Source: Methylobacter sp. (GTDB taxonomy: Bacteria; Pseudomonadota; Gammaproteobacteria; Methylococcales; Methylomonadaceae). From it: a stretch of 13,199 nucleotides of DNA. Positions 1 to 6,429 of the stretch are shown piece after piece (within the stretch, counting starts at the first letter, position 1; each line of letters starts with the position of its first letter). Below the pieces are notes generated by a model that ran no database searches, had not been told where the DNA came from, and was given only the letters and a program-made list of their open reading frames with translations. The stretch is from the NCBI RefSeq assembly GCF_023227905.1, contig NZ_JALOCF010000081.1, forward strand, positions 1 to 13,199, read 5' to 3'. The translations under genes and the position numbers were made by a program.

Positions 1-86
1 TCCCATCCCGAACGCGGAAGTGAAACCGTTTAGCGCCGATGATAGTGTGGCACGTTGCCATGTGAAAGTAGGGAATCGCCAAGCGC
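1..86 (+). rRNA. rrf: 5S ribosomal RNA, 3' portion (5' end outside window)
   Basis: The first ~86 bases match the conserved 5S rRNA core and 3' half: TCCCATCCCGAACGCGGAAG at the start, then GTGAAACCGTTTAGCGCCGA, and the 3' region containing AAAGTAGGGAATCGCC. Bacterial 5S rRNA is about 115-120 nt, so roughly 30 nt of its 5' end are missing to the left. The 3' end near position 86 is estimated from the closing helix and could be off by a few bases. The 5S is followed at once by a strong terminator, so this is the distal end of an rRNA operon, with 23S presumably further left. Confidence 0.95.
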
Positions 87-93
87 TTTATCC

Positions 94-129
94 AAAAACC
101 CAGGACTCAAACCCCTGGGTTTTTTTTTG
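94..129 (+). terminator. Intrinsic terminator of the rRNA operon
   Basis: CCCAGG (99-104) pairs with CCTGGG (114-119) around a 9-nt loop. The stem is extended by A94-A98 against the start of a nine-T run (120-128). It lies directly after the 5S rRNA and has the standard form of a Rho-independent terminator. Confidence 0.93.
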
Positions 130-500
130 CCCAGGAAATCGCAGGGATTCCGAGGCATGGCAAGGCGCATCCAGCCAGAGTCAATAGCTTAATCAGCGTG
201 TGTTTTTAGGGCTTTCTTGTTTTAGTCGTGGATGCATCCGGCCGAATGGCAAGCCAGTCCGTTGTGATTTGGACATATAGGGAGCAAGGCAATGCCAAAA
301 TAGCACAATTGGATTGTTAATCTGATGCATAACATGCAGAAATATCGTGAATAACCTTTAGCGTTCCCTTGAAAGTTAAAAAAGCGGGCGCATTATTATT
401 CTTAAAATAACATTTTATTTTTTGATAGAGATTATTTATTTTTGACCAGTTCGCGTAGAATCAAACTATAAAAATTTCACTAATATTTCCGGGAAATACC
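130..500. other. Gene-free spacer between rRNA terminator and the 501 gene
   Basis: No convincing coding region, tRNA or repeat family is visible in these ~370 bases. The left half is moderately GC-rich and includes a 10-bp palindrome, GGATGCATCC, at 229-238. The right half (from about 360) becomes very AT-rich, as expected for a promoter region of the downstream gene. A small RNA cannot be excluded, but I see no terminator that would support one. Confidence 0.5.
442..471 (+). promoter_or_regulatory. Possible sigma-70 promoter for the 501-3486 unit
   Basis: TTGACC (442-447) resembles a -35 element. CTATAA (466-471) lies 18 nt downstream as a possible -10, and an overlapping TATAAA gives a 19-nt spacer. 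The surroundings are AT-rich. This would start transcription about 22 nt before the ATG at 501. The -10 is imperfect, so this is only a candidate. Confidence 0.4.
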
Positions 501-881
501 ATGAAAAAAATTCTTTTTTTAACTGCTTTGCTGTGTACAGCAACAGTTTTTGCTGATGATGCTAAAAATGAATGGCAGAGCACAACTCTTTCCGATGTCA
601 CCATTAAGAAAATTCAGGATGCCGAATATCAATATAAAAAATGTGTTGCTGGTGAGATGCAAAAGCCCGCTTACCAGGAGCTGGAGAGCCGCCGCGCGAC
701 GGATGCGATCATGAAGCAGTGTGAGTCGGTCCTCTCCCAGATACGCGAAGTTTATCTGGCTGAAAAAGTGCCGGCTACGATTGCCGACCGCCACCTAAAA
801 CAGATGCGCATGCAAACCACCCGTAATGCGCTGCAAGGTATGATGTTTGATGAAGCATCCCGCAAGTCCGGCCAACAATAA
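501..881 (+). CDS. Small exported protein, unrecognised family
   Basis: This encodes 126 residues. The N-terminus has a clear Sec signal peptide: Lys-Lys at 2-3, a hydrophobic core at about 4-17, and a likely signal peptidase I site after Val-Phe-Ala at 16-18. Cys12 sits inside the hydrophobic core but is preceded by Leu-Leu, so it is not a lipobox and the protein is probably periplasmic rather than a lipoprotein. The mature part is charged and mainly helical in character, with two cysteines (48 and 74) that could form a disulfide. The Shine-Dalgarno is weak (GGGAAA 10 nt upstream). It is 20 nt upstream of the DUF2760-type gene in the same orientation, so the three genes to 3486 probably form one transcript. 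I do not recognise the family; a periplasmic role is inferred only from the signal peptide. Confidence 0.8.
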   Translation: MKKILFLTALLCTATVFADDAKNEWQSTTLSDVTIKKIQDAEYQYKKCVAGEMQKPAYQELESRRATDAIMKQCESVLSQIREVYLAEKVPATIADRHLKQMRMQTTRNALQGMMFDEASRKSGQQ

Positions 882-901
882 CAACTAAAAGAGCCTCACG
901 A

Positions 902-1549
902 ATGAATAACTATGCAATCGATTTATCATTGAAGCCCACAACATTCGATTTGTGGCATGTTTACTTAGCAGGTGCTGTTGCTGTGCTGGCGTTGATTCTT
1001 ATCACGGTATTGCTGTCCATGGTGATCAGTCAGATGCGGTACAAGAAAAGGTCGGCTATTACACAAACTGCGACAGCGCCTGAGCCGGCAGTAAAAATTG
1101 TTGAGAAAATTGTTGAAGTGGAAAAAGTTGTTCAAGCGCCCGCACCGGAACCTGTTGTATTAAAAGAGGCAACCCCGGATGCCGCTTTGCAATTACTGGG
1201 TCTGCTGCAAAAAGAAGCGCGTTTTATCGACTTTATCAAAGAAGATATCGCTGCTTTCAGCGATTCTGATATTGGCGTTGCCGCCCGTGTCGTGCATGAA
1301 GGATGCAATAAGGCAATTAATGAACATTTTACTTTAGCGGCCGTCCGCAATGAGCAGGAAGGCAGTAAAATCATACTGCCGGAAAGTTTTGATGCAGCTA
1401 CTGTGCGCTTAACTGGCAATATCGTGGGTAATGCCCCTTTTACCGGTACGCTGGTTCACAAAGGTTGGCAAGTTACTGATATCAAACTGCCTAAGCTGAC
1501 TTTAGGACATAATACGGCTATTGTTGCGCCGGCAGAGGTTGAGTTATGA
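902..1549 (+). CDS. Membrane-anchored DUF2760 domain protein
   Basis: This encodes 215 residues. A single transmembrane helix spans about 20-43, followed by basic residues (RYKKR, 46-50) that predict the C-terminal part stays in the cytoplasm. Residues 58-90 are a Pro/Ala/Val/Glu-rich linker with a short charged stretch (VEKIVEVEKVV). Residues 91-215 form a compact domain starting DAALQLLGLLQKEARFIDFIKEDI and containing a conserved-looking ARVVHEGC (128-135). This pattern matches the DUF2760 family, whose function is unknown and which is typically found next to Hsp70-like genes. The stop codon overlaps the start of the Hsp70 gene by 4 nt (ATGA, 1546-1549), which indicates translational coupling and a joint role. 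The family call is from memory of the domain pattern; the topology is read from the sequence. Confidence 0.8.
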   Translation: MNNYAIDLSLKPTTFDLWHVYLAGAVAVLALILITVLLSMVISQMRYKKRSAITQTATAPEPAVKIVEKIVEVEKVVQAPAPEPVVLKEATPDAALQLLGLLQKEARFIDFIKEDIAAFSDSDIGVAARVVHEGCNKAINEHFTLAAVRNEQEGSKIILPESFDAATVRLTGNIVGNAPFTGTLVHKGWQVTDIKLPKLTLGHNTAIVAPAEVEL

Positions 1550-3486
1550 GTGGTTTGCCCGATCAGGCACAACCGGAAATGGTAAATGAAACAGCTGAAT
1601 CTGAAAATAACCTGTATGAAAGTGCTGCCGTTGAGCCGCCGCAAACCTCAGTTTCTGGGAAACGGTTTTCCGTTGGCATCGATTTAGGGACGACCCATTG
1701 TGTTTTGTCTTATGCCGATCTCGAAAATATCGATGATGAAGAATTCTCCCCGCAAGTTTTAGCTATACCGCAGTTGACGTCTCCCGGTTCAGTTGAGGAA
1801 AAGCATCAGTTGCCGTCATTTTTATATCTGGCCCACGAAGCTGAACTTGCAGAAGATTCAACTTCGTTACCCTGGGCCGCAAAACCGGATTATCTGGTCG
1901 GAGAAATCGCCCGTAATCTGGGCAGCAAAACCCCGATTCGTCTGGTTTCCAGCGCAAAAAGCTGGTTGTGTCATACGGGTGTGGATTGCAAAGAGTCTAT
2001 TTTACCAGCGGAAGCGCCTGAGGAAATTGATCGGGTTTCTCCATTCGAGGCAACTACCGCTTATCTGCAGCACCTGTGTGATGCCTGGCAAAACCTGAAT
2101 CCCAATGCGCCGCTGGAGCAGCAGGATGTCGTTATTACCGTGCCGGCTTCATTTGATCCTGCGGCACGGGAGTTGACTGTTGAAGCTGCACGCGCTGTGG
2201 GCCTTGATCAGGCAATTTTACTCGAAGAGCCGCAGGCGGCATTATATAGCTGGATAGAAAAAAGCCATGGCGACTGGCGCAAACATGCCGAGGTGGGAGA
2301 CATTATTCTGGTGATAGATATCGGCGGTGGCACGACCGATTTGTCATTGATAGCGGTTACCCAACAAGAGGGTAATCTCGAACTGACTCGAGTGGCGGTG
2401 GGCGATCATATTCTGCTGGGTGGCGACAATATGGATTTGGCGTTGGCTTATACTGTCAAAGCCAAGCTTGAAAAAGACGGCAAACGCCTGGAACCTTGGC
2501 AGATTCAAGCCTTGACCCATAGCTGCCGGGATGCCAAGGAGAAAATCTTCAATAACGCCGAGATTGATAATATTCCGTTGGTGGTTGCAAGTAGGGGATC
2601 ATCTTTAATCGGGGGTACACTGCGTACCGAATTAACCCGTGAGGAAGTTAATCGGGTATTGGTTGAAGGTTTCATGCCTAAAGTAGCAGTCAGCGATAAG
2701 CCGATAAGCCGTCCCCGTACCGGTTTAAGAACCGCCGGATTGCCTTACGCCCAGGATGCAGCGATTACCCGCCATCTGGCAGCTTTTTTGTCCAAACAAC
2801 AAGGGGCTACGGACGAGCTTAAAGATATAAATTTACCGGAACATGCGACTTTCTTGCATCCGACTGCTGTGCTGTTTAACGGTGGCGTGTTAAAAGCGGG
2901 AACCTTGGCTGAGCGCTTAATGGAGGTGTTAAACTCATGGTTGAGCGCCGAGCAAGCGCCCGAAGCCAGATTATTGACTGGTGCCGATCTGGATTTGGCG
3001 GTCGCCCGTGGTGCCGCTTACTATGGTTATGTACGCAAAGGCAAAGGTGTGCGTATCAAGGGCGGCACAGCAGCTTCTTATTATGTCGGTATTGAAAGCG
3101 CTATGCCCGCAGTGCCCGGTATGGCGCCGGAAATCCAGGCCTTGTGTATTGCCCCGTTTGGCATGGAAGAAGGTACGCAACAGGAACTGCCGGATGATGA
3201 GTTCGGCTTGGTGGTCGGCGAACCGGTGCGGTTTCGCTTTTTTGCCTCTAATATCCGGCGTGAGGACAAAGTCGGAACCCGTCTGGATTATTGGACTGAT
3301 GAGGAGCTAGACGAGCTGGATGAGATTGAAGTCACTTTGCCGGAAGAAGGCCGTAGACCCGGTGAAGTCATTCCTGTGCATCTGTGTGCAGCGGTAACTG
3401 AAGTGGGTACGCTGGAACTGCAAGCCGTCTCTCAAAAAGACAACGGCCGCTGGAAGATTGAGTTTGATGTCAGGGCAGGAGAGTAG
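1546..3486 (+). CDS. Divergent Hsp70-family ATPase (DnaK-like, no helical lid)
   Basis: This encodes 646 residues. After an acidic, probably disordered N-terminus (1-39) comes an actin-fold nucleotide-binding domain: phosphate-1 motif GIDLGTTH (44-51), VVITVPASFD (195-204), EEPQAALYSW (227-236), phosphate-2 motif DIGGGTTDLS (258-267), GGDNMD (292-297) and the adenosine-binding FNGGVLKAG (444-452). The Hsp70 fold and ATP binding are therefore well supported. The part after ~500 is beta-rich and acidic and ends at FDVRAGE, without the alpha-helical lid or the EEVD-like tail of DnaK, so substrate handling must differ. It resembles the Hsp70-like proteins encoded beside DUF2760 genes rather than DnaK or HscA. 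No DnaJ or GrpE gene is adjacent. It is translationally coupled to the membrane-anchored partner upstream, suggesting action at the inner membrane (inference). Confidence 0.9.
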   Translation: MSGLPDQAQPEMVNETAESENNLYESAAVEPPQTSVSGKRFSVGIDLGTTHCVLSYADLENIDDEEFSPQVLAIPQLTSPGSVEEKHQLPSFLYLAHEAELAEDSTSLPWAAKPDYLVGEIARNLGSKTPIRLVSSAKSWLCHTGVDCKESILPAEAPEEIDRVSPFEATTAYLQHLCDAWQNLNPNAPLEQQDVVITVPASFDPAARELTVEAARAVGLDQAILLEEPQAALYSWIEKSHGDWRKHAEVGDIILVIDIGGGTTDLSLIAVTQQEGNLELTRVAVGDHILLGGDNMDLALAYTVKAKLEKDGKRLEPWQIQALTHSCRDAKEKIFNNAEIDNIPLVVASRGSSLIGGTLRTELTREEVNRVLVEGFMPKVAVSDKPISRPRTGLRTAGLPYAQDAAITRHLAAFLSKQQGATDELKDINLPEHATFLHPTAVLFNGGVLKAGTLAERLMEVLNSWLSAEQAPEARLLTGADLDLAVARGAAYYGYVRKGKGVRIKGGTAASYYVGIESAMPAVPGMAPEIQALCIAPFGMEEGTQQELPDDEFGLVVGEPVRFRFFASNIRREDKVGTRLDYWTDEELDELDEIEVTLPEEGRRPGEVIPVHLCAAVTEVGTLELQAVSQKDNGRWKIEFDVRAGE

Positions 3487-3517
3487 CCCCGTCCATACGG
3501 ATCAATTTAAAACATAT

Positions 3518-3578
3518 CACCACGAAGGCACGAAGTTTTTACCTTGTTTTTCCTCATGCTCTTCGTGCCTTCGTGGTG
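3518..3578. repeat. 18-bp perfect inverted repeat element between hsp70-like gene and ubiX
   Basis: CACCACGAAGGCACGAAG (3518-3535) is exactly reverse-complemented at 3561-3578, around a 25-nt AT-rich centre. The arm itself contains a repeated CACGAAG. There is no U-run after the right arm, so it is not a standard terminator, although the cruciform or hairpin could still affect the 3' end of the upstream transcript. Arms built from CACGAAG/CTTCGTG occur as dispersed intergenic repeats in many bacterial genomes, and a repeat-family element is the best reading. Only one copy is in this window. Confidence 0.75.
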
Positions 3579-3613
3579 CAATATAAAATCGGCATCTTAA
3601 TCAAGCATAAAAA

Positions 3614-4189
3614 ATGAATCAAAAAAAACGCTTAATCATAGCCATGACCGGTGCGACTGGTGCGGTTTATGGAGTAAGGATGCTGCAAGTTTTACAGGCG
3701 CAGCAACAATGGGAAACACACTTGGTTATCTCATCCGCCGGTGTAGTAAATTTAAAGCATGAAATGAACATGAAGCGGGCGGAATTGGCTGCACTGGCCG
3801 ATGTGACTCATGGCATCGATGATATTGCCGCCAGTATTTCCAGCGGAGGCTTTAAAACAGAAGGCATGATTATCGCGCCGTGTTCGATGAAAACCTTGTC
3901 AGCAGTTGCTCATGGTTTTGGCGATAACCTGATTTCGCGGTCAGCGGACGTGGTGCTAAAAGAACGTCGGCGTCTGGTGATCATGCCTCGCGAGACGCCA
4001 TTAAATCTGGTGCATATTCGCAATATGGCCAGTGTAACGGAAATGGGCGGTATTATCTTCCCGCCGATGCCGGCTTTTTACAGCAAATCGGATTCGCTGG
4101 CAGCCATGGTCGATGAAACCGTTGGTCGGGTTTTGGATATGTTTGGAGTAGATGTTACGGGGTTATATAAACCTTGGGAAGGACTGTAG
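3614..4189 (+). CDS. ubiX: Flavin prenyltransferase UbiX
   Basis: This encodes 191 residues, the usual length of the UbiX/Pad1 family. The enzyme attaches a dimethylallyl group to FMN to make prenylated FMN, the cofactor of UbiD-type decarboxylases, including the one in ubiquinone synthesis. Visible motifs are the FMN-binding MTGATGA (11-17), SSGGF (76-80), the APCSMKTLSAVAHG stretch (88-101), the basic KERRRLVIMPRETPLN segment (116-131) and PPMPAFY (150-156). No ubiD lies in the window. The gene has no clear Shine-Dalgarno before the ATG, but the N-terminal Rossmann strand begins right after it, so the start fits. It converges on pqqE with a 22-nt gap, so any functional link with PQQ synthesis is not implied. 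Confidence 0.95.
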   Translation: MNQKKRLIIAMTGATGAVYGVRMLQVLQAQQQWETHLVISSAGVVNLKHEMNMKRAELAALADVTHGIDDIAASISSGGFKTEGMIIAPCSMKTLSAVAHGFGDNLISRSADVVLKERRRLVIMPRETPLNLVHIRNMASVTEMGGIIFPPMPAFYSKSDSLAAMVDETVGRVLDMFGVDVTGLYKPWEGL

Positions 4190-4206
4190 AAATTAGCCCT
4201 TCCCAA
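4174..4206. terminator. Hairpin between convergent ubiX and pqqE
   Basis: TTGGGAAGG (4174-4182) is perfectly complementary to CCTTCCCAA (4198-4206) around a 15-nt loop that contains the ubiX stop codon. It lies exactly where two convergent genes meet. Neither strand has a long U-run directly after the stem, so efficiency as an intrinsic terminator is uncertain. Confidence 0.5.
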
Positions 4207-4211
4207 TTGGT

Positions 4212-5339
4212 TTAAGACAGCAATCGCGAATTTTTGCTGTTACGGAAAATCAGTGGTTTTTCATTGTCAGCTAAAGCGCTCGCTTTGGCTGAGTCTATCG
4301 CTTCCTGGATAACATGATGATTAGGCGACTTGCTGCACACGGGGTCGGCAGCGTACATGTCGCCGCTTAACAAATAAGCTTGGCAACGGCAGCCGCCGAA
4401 ATCCTTTTCTTTTTCATCGCAGCTGCTGCACGGCTCCTTCATCCATTCAAAACCACGAAAAAAGTTGAAAGCTTTTGATTCGTTCCAGATTTGTTCAATA
4501 CTGTAGTCTTTCACGTTGGGGCAATCCAACCCCGGCAGTTCACGGGCCGAATGGCACGGCAAAGCAGCGCCGTCCGGTGCGATGGTCAAGAATGTCGTTC
4601 CCCAGCCATTCATGCAGGCTTTGGGCCGGTCTTCATAAAAATCCGGCACCACATAATAGATTTTCATCTTTCCGGCGACTTTTTCTTTAAATGCCTGGGC
4701 GATTTGTTCGGCCTGCTCAAACTGTTCTTTGGTAGGCAATAATAAATCACGGTTGGCATGTGCCCAGCCATAATATTGGGTGTTCGCCAGTTCCAGGTAA
4801 TCTGCGCCCAGTTCCTCCGCCATTTCCAGGATTTGCGGCATCTGGTGGATGTTTTCTCGGTGTATGACCACGCACAGCACCATCGGGTAACCGTGCTTTT
4901 TAACCAGATGGGCGACTTCTTTTTTGTGCTGGAACGATTCGGTGCCGGCCAAGTGGTCGTTCAGCTCTTGAGTGCTGGCTTGAATACTGACTTGAATATG
5001 ATCAAGCCCAGACTCTTTAAGTTGGACGATTTTTTCTTCGGTCAGCCCATAGCCTGAGGTAATCAGGTTGGAATAATAGCCAAGGCCTCTGGCGTGTTTA
5101 ACCAACTCGGGCAGGTCATTGCGGGTTAACGGTTCGCCACCGGAAAAACCCAGTTGCACTGCGCCCATTTTGCGGGCTTGCGTGAGTACGCGCTTCCAGT
5201 CCTCAGTGTCCAGTTCGGATTGATGTTTTGCATAATCGATTGGGTTAGCGCAATAGGGACACTGTAGTGGACAGGCGTAAGTCAGCTCCGCCAATAACCA
5301 GCGTGGCGGAGTGATGTTAATTTTGTTGGATCCAGCCAT
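4212..5339 (-). CDS. pqqE: PqqA peptide cyclase PqqE (radical SAM/SPASM)
   Basis: This encodes 375 residues, normal for PqqE. With PqqD it forms the Glu-Tyr carbon-carbon crosslink in PqqA, the first step of PQQ synthesis. The radical SAM cluster motif is CPLQCPYC, with cysteines 23, 27 and 30; the SAM-binding GGEP is at 67-70. The C-terminal SPASM region supplies the auxiliary cluster ligands: Cys242, 262, 304, 307, 317, 319 and 335, with Asp313 in the place of the unusual aspartate ligand known in PqqE. All key residues are present, so the enzyme should be active. The chosen ATG overlaps pqqD by 23 nt. A GGAGG lies 12 nt upstream (5352-5356), slightly far but usable, and TPPRWLLAELTY at 10-21 aligns with the N-terminus of known PqqE proteins. 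It is the last gene of the operon. Confidence 0.97.
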   Translation of the reverse strand: MAGSNKINITPPRWLLAELTYACPLQCPYCANPIDYAKHQSELDTEDWKRVLTQARKMGAVQLGFSGGEPLTRNDLPELVKHARGLGYYSNLITSGYGLTEEKIVQLKESGLDHIQVSIQASTQELNDHLAGTESFQHKKEVAHLVKKHGYPMVLCVVIHRENIHQMPQILEMAEELGADYLELANTQYYGWAHANRDLLLPTKEQFEQAEQIAQAFKEKVAGKMKIYYVVPDFYEDRPKACMNGWGTTFLTIAPDGAALPCHSARELPGLDCPNVKDYSIEQIWNESKAFNFFRGFEWMKEPCSSCDEKEKDFGGCRCQAYLLSGDMYAADPVCSKSPNHHVIQEAIDSAKASALADNEKPLIFRNSKNSRLLS

Positions 5340-5589
5340 TTTTTAAAGCGACCTCCAGGAAAGCGGTAATGTCATCAGCGAGACCGGCCGTTGCAAATTT
5401 CTGTTCCAGATCGCTGACGATTTCGCCGAGCGTGCGCGTGCCGTCGCACAATTTCAGGATTTCGGCGGAGCTTTGGTTAAGTTCTACCATGCCTTCAGGA
5501 TAAAGAATAACGTTTTTCTGTTGGGCCTCTTCCCACTGTAGGCGATGCATAGGGGAGAATTTGATGGTTTTATCAGGATTAATGCTCAT
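5317..5589 (-). CDS. pqqD: PqqA-binding chaperone PqqD
   Basis: This encodes 90 residues, the normal size for a stand-alone PqqD. PqqD is the RiPP-recognition-element protein that binds PqqA and delivers it to PqqE. Recognisable segments are HRLQWEEAQQ (15-24), VILYPEGMVELNQSSAEIL (27-45), LCDGTRTLGEI (47-57) and the C-terminal FLEVALKNGWI (77-87). The last 23 nt overlap the start of pqqE, suggesting coupled translation of the two partners. The first in-frame ATG was chosen because a stop codon lies five codons upstream with no other start between. No Shine-Dalgarno is visible before it, which is unusual in this operon. It is not fused to PqqC as in Methylobacterium. Confidence 0.95.
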   Translation of the reverse strand: MSINPDKTIKFSPMHRLQWEEAQQKNVILYPEGMVELNQSSAEILKLCDGTRTLGEIVSDLEQKFATAGLADDITAFLEVALKNGWIQQN

Positions 5590-5640
5590 TTTGGTGTGAT
5601 GTTATATTGTAGGCCGGGTTGCAAAAGAGTCCCAGTATTT

Positions 5641-5686
5641 GAAGCAGTTAGGCTAGGATAGGTAGAGCTCAATCCCAGCCAGCTTC
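5641..5686 (-). promoter_or_regulatory. Intercistronic RNA hairpin between pqqC and pqqD
   Basis: In the minus-strand transcript GGCTGGGAT (5680-5672) pairs with ATCCTAGCC (5659-5651) over 9 bp, with one G-U wobble and a 12-nt loop. An outer GAAGC/GCTTC pair (5686-5682 with 5645-5641) extends it across a small asymmetric internal loop. The wobble position would be an A-C mismatch on the plus strand, so the fold is better in the pqq mRNA. There is no U-run after it, so it is more likely a processing or stability element than a terminator. It sits within the 97-nt non-coding gap between pqqC and pqqD. Confidence 0.45.
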
Positions 5687-5689
5687 TGA

Positions 5690-6418
5690 CTATTTTTCAA
5701 TATTAAAATAAGGCGGCATTTCGTGAATATAAGCCATATACATCGCATCCGCCATAGTCCAAAGCACATCCAGCTTGAATTTCAAGATTTGAACCATGCG
5801 ATCTTGTTGCTCGCGGGTTTTATACCAGTCCAGCGTGATGGACAGACCGTGTTCAACATCGCGTCGTGCTTCGGTCAGGCGCTTGCGGAAATAGATATAA
5901 CCTTCTTGCTCGACCCAAGGGTAGTGCTCCGGCCAGTTGTCCAAACGTTGCTGGTGAATTTTAGGCGCGAACAGTTCGGTTAACGACGAACTTGCCGCTT
6001 CGTGCCATTCCGCTCTGCGGGCAAAATTAACATAGGCATCGACAGCAAAGCGCACGCCAGGCAGCACGTATTTCAGTGAGGTGATATCCTCCCGCGACAA
6101 ACCGACTGCCATGCCTAGCTGTATCCAAGCCTCAATGCCGCCAGGATCGCCAGGGTGTCCGTCGTGGTCCATAATGCGCTGTATCCATTTCGCGCGGGTT
6201 TCCCGATCAGGGCAATTGGCCAGGATGTTGGCATCCTTAATCGGAATGCAAACCTGATAATAGAAGCGGTTGGCAACCCAGCCCTGCAATTGTGCCTTGG
6301 TGAGTTTACCTTCGTTCATCAACACATGGTAAGGATGATGAATATGGTAATGGCTTTCCATGCCGCGCAGTTGGGCTTCAAATTGTTCTTTGGTCCAGGC
6401 TTGATTATCGCTGCTCAT
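5690..6418 (-). CDS. pqqC: Pyrroloquinoline-quinone synthase PqqC
   Basis: This encodes 242 residues. PqqC performs the last step of PQQ formation, ring closure and eight-electron oxidation of AHQQ using oxygen, without metal or flavin. The all-helical fold is recognisable from family stretches: YHIHHPYHVLMNEG (24-37), GWVANRFYYQ (46-55), MDHDGHPGDPGGIEAW (83-98), VLPGVRFAVDAYVNFARRAEW (118-138), LTELFAPKIHQ (146-156), EGYIYFRKRL (172-181) and KFKLDVLW (213-220). The conserved active-site His, Arg, Tyr and Lys positions therefore appear intact. The start ATG has a good Shine-Dalgarno (AAGGAT) and lies 11 nt after the pqqB stop. It ends with Glu-Lys shortly after PPYF, slightly shorter than the Klebsiella protein at the C-terminus. 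Confidence 0.97.
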   Translation of the reverse strand: MSSDNQAWTKEQFEAQLRGMESHYHIHHPYHVLMNEGKLTKAQLQGWVANRFYYQVCIPIKDANILANCPDRETRAKWIQRIMDHDGHPGDPGGIEAWIQLGMAVGLSREDITSLKYVLPGVRFAVDAYVNFARRAEWHEAASSSLTELFAPKIHQQRLDNWPEHYPWVEQEGYIYFRKRLTEARRDVEHGLSITLDWYKTREQQDRMVQILKFKLDVLWTMADAMYMAYIHEMPPYFNIEK

Positions 6419-6429
6419 GTTTGCATCCT

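Noticed and set aside
130..440. Possible tRNA after the 5S rRNA
   Set aside because: No TTCGA-type T-loop with a matching acceptor stem or CCA end could be found on either strand.
501..881. Reading the 126-residue protein as a lipoprotein because of Cys12
   Set aside because: The residues before Cys12 are Leu-Leu, not a lipobox ending in Gly/Ala/Ser, and a normal signal peptidase I site follows at residue 18.
1132..1419. Minus-strand open frame inside the DUF2760 gene
   Set aside because: It is an antisense shadow, Ser/Ala-rich without family resemblance, inside a gene supported by operon structure and topology.
3518..3578. Inverted repeat as an ordinary intrinsic terminator of the hsp70-like gene
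   Set aside because: The loop is 25 nt and the right arm is followed by GCAATATAAA rather than a U-run.
4475..5057. Plus-strand open frames across pqqE
   Set aside because: They are antisense shadows of a well-conserved gene and show no independent coding features.
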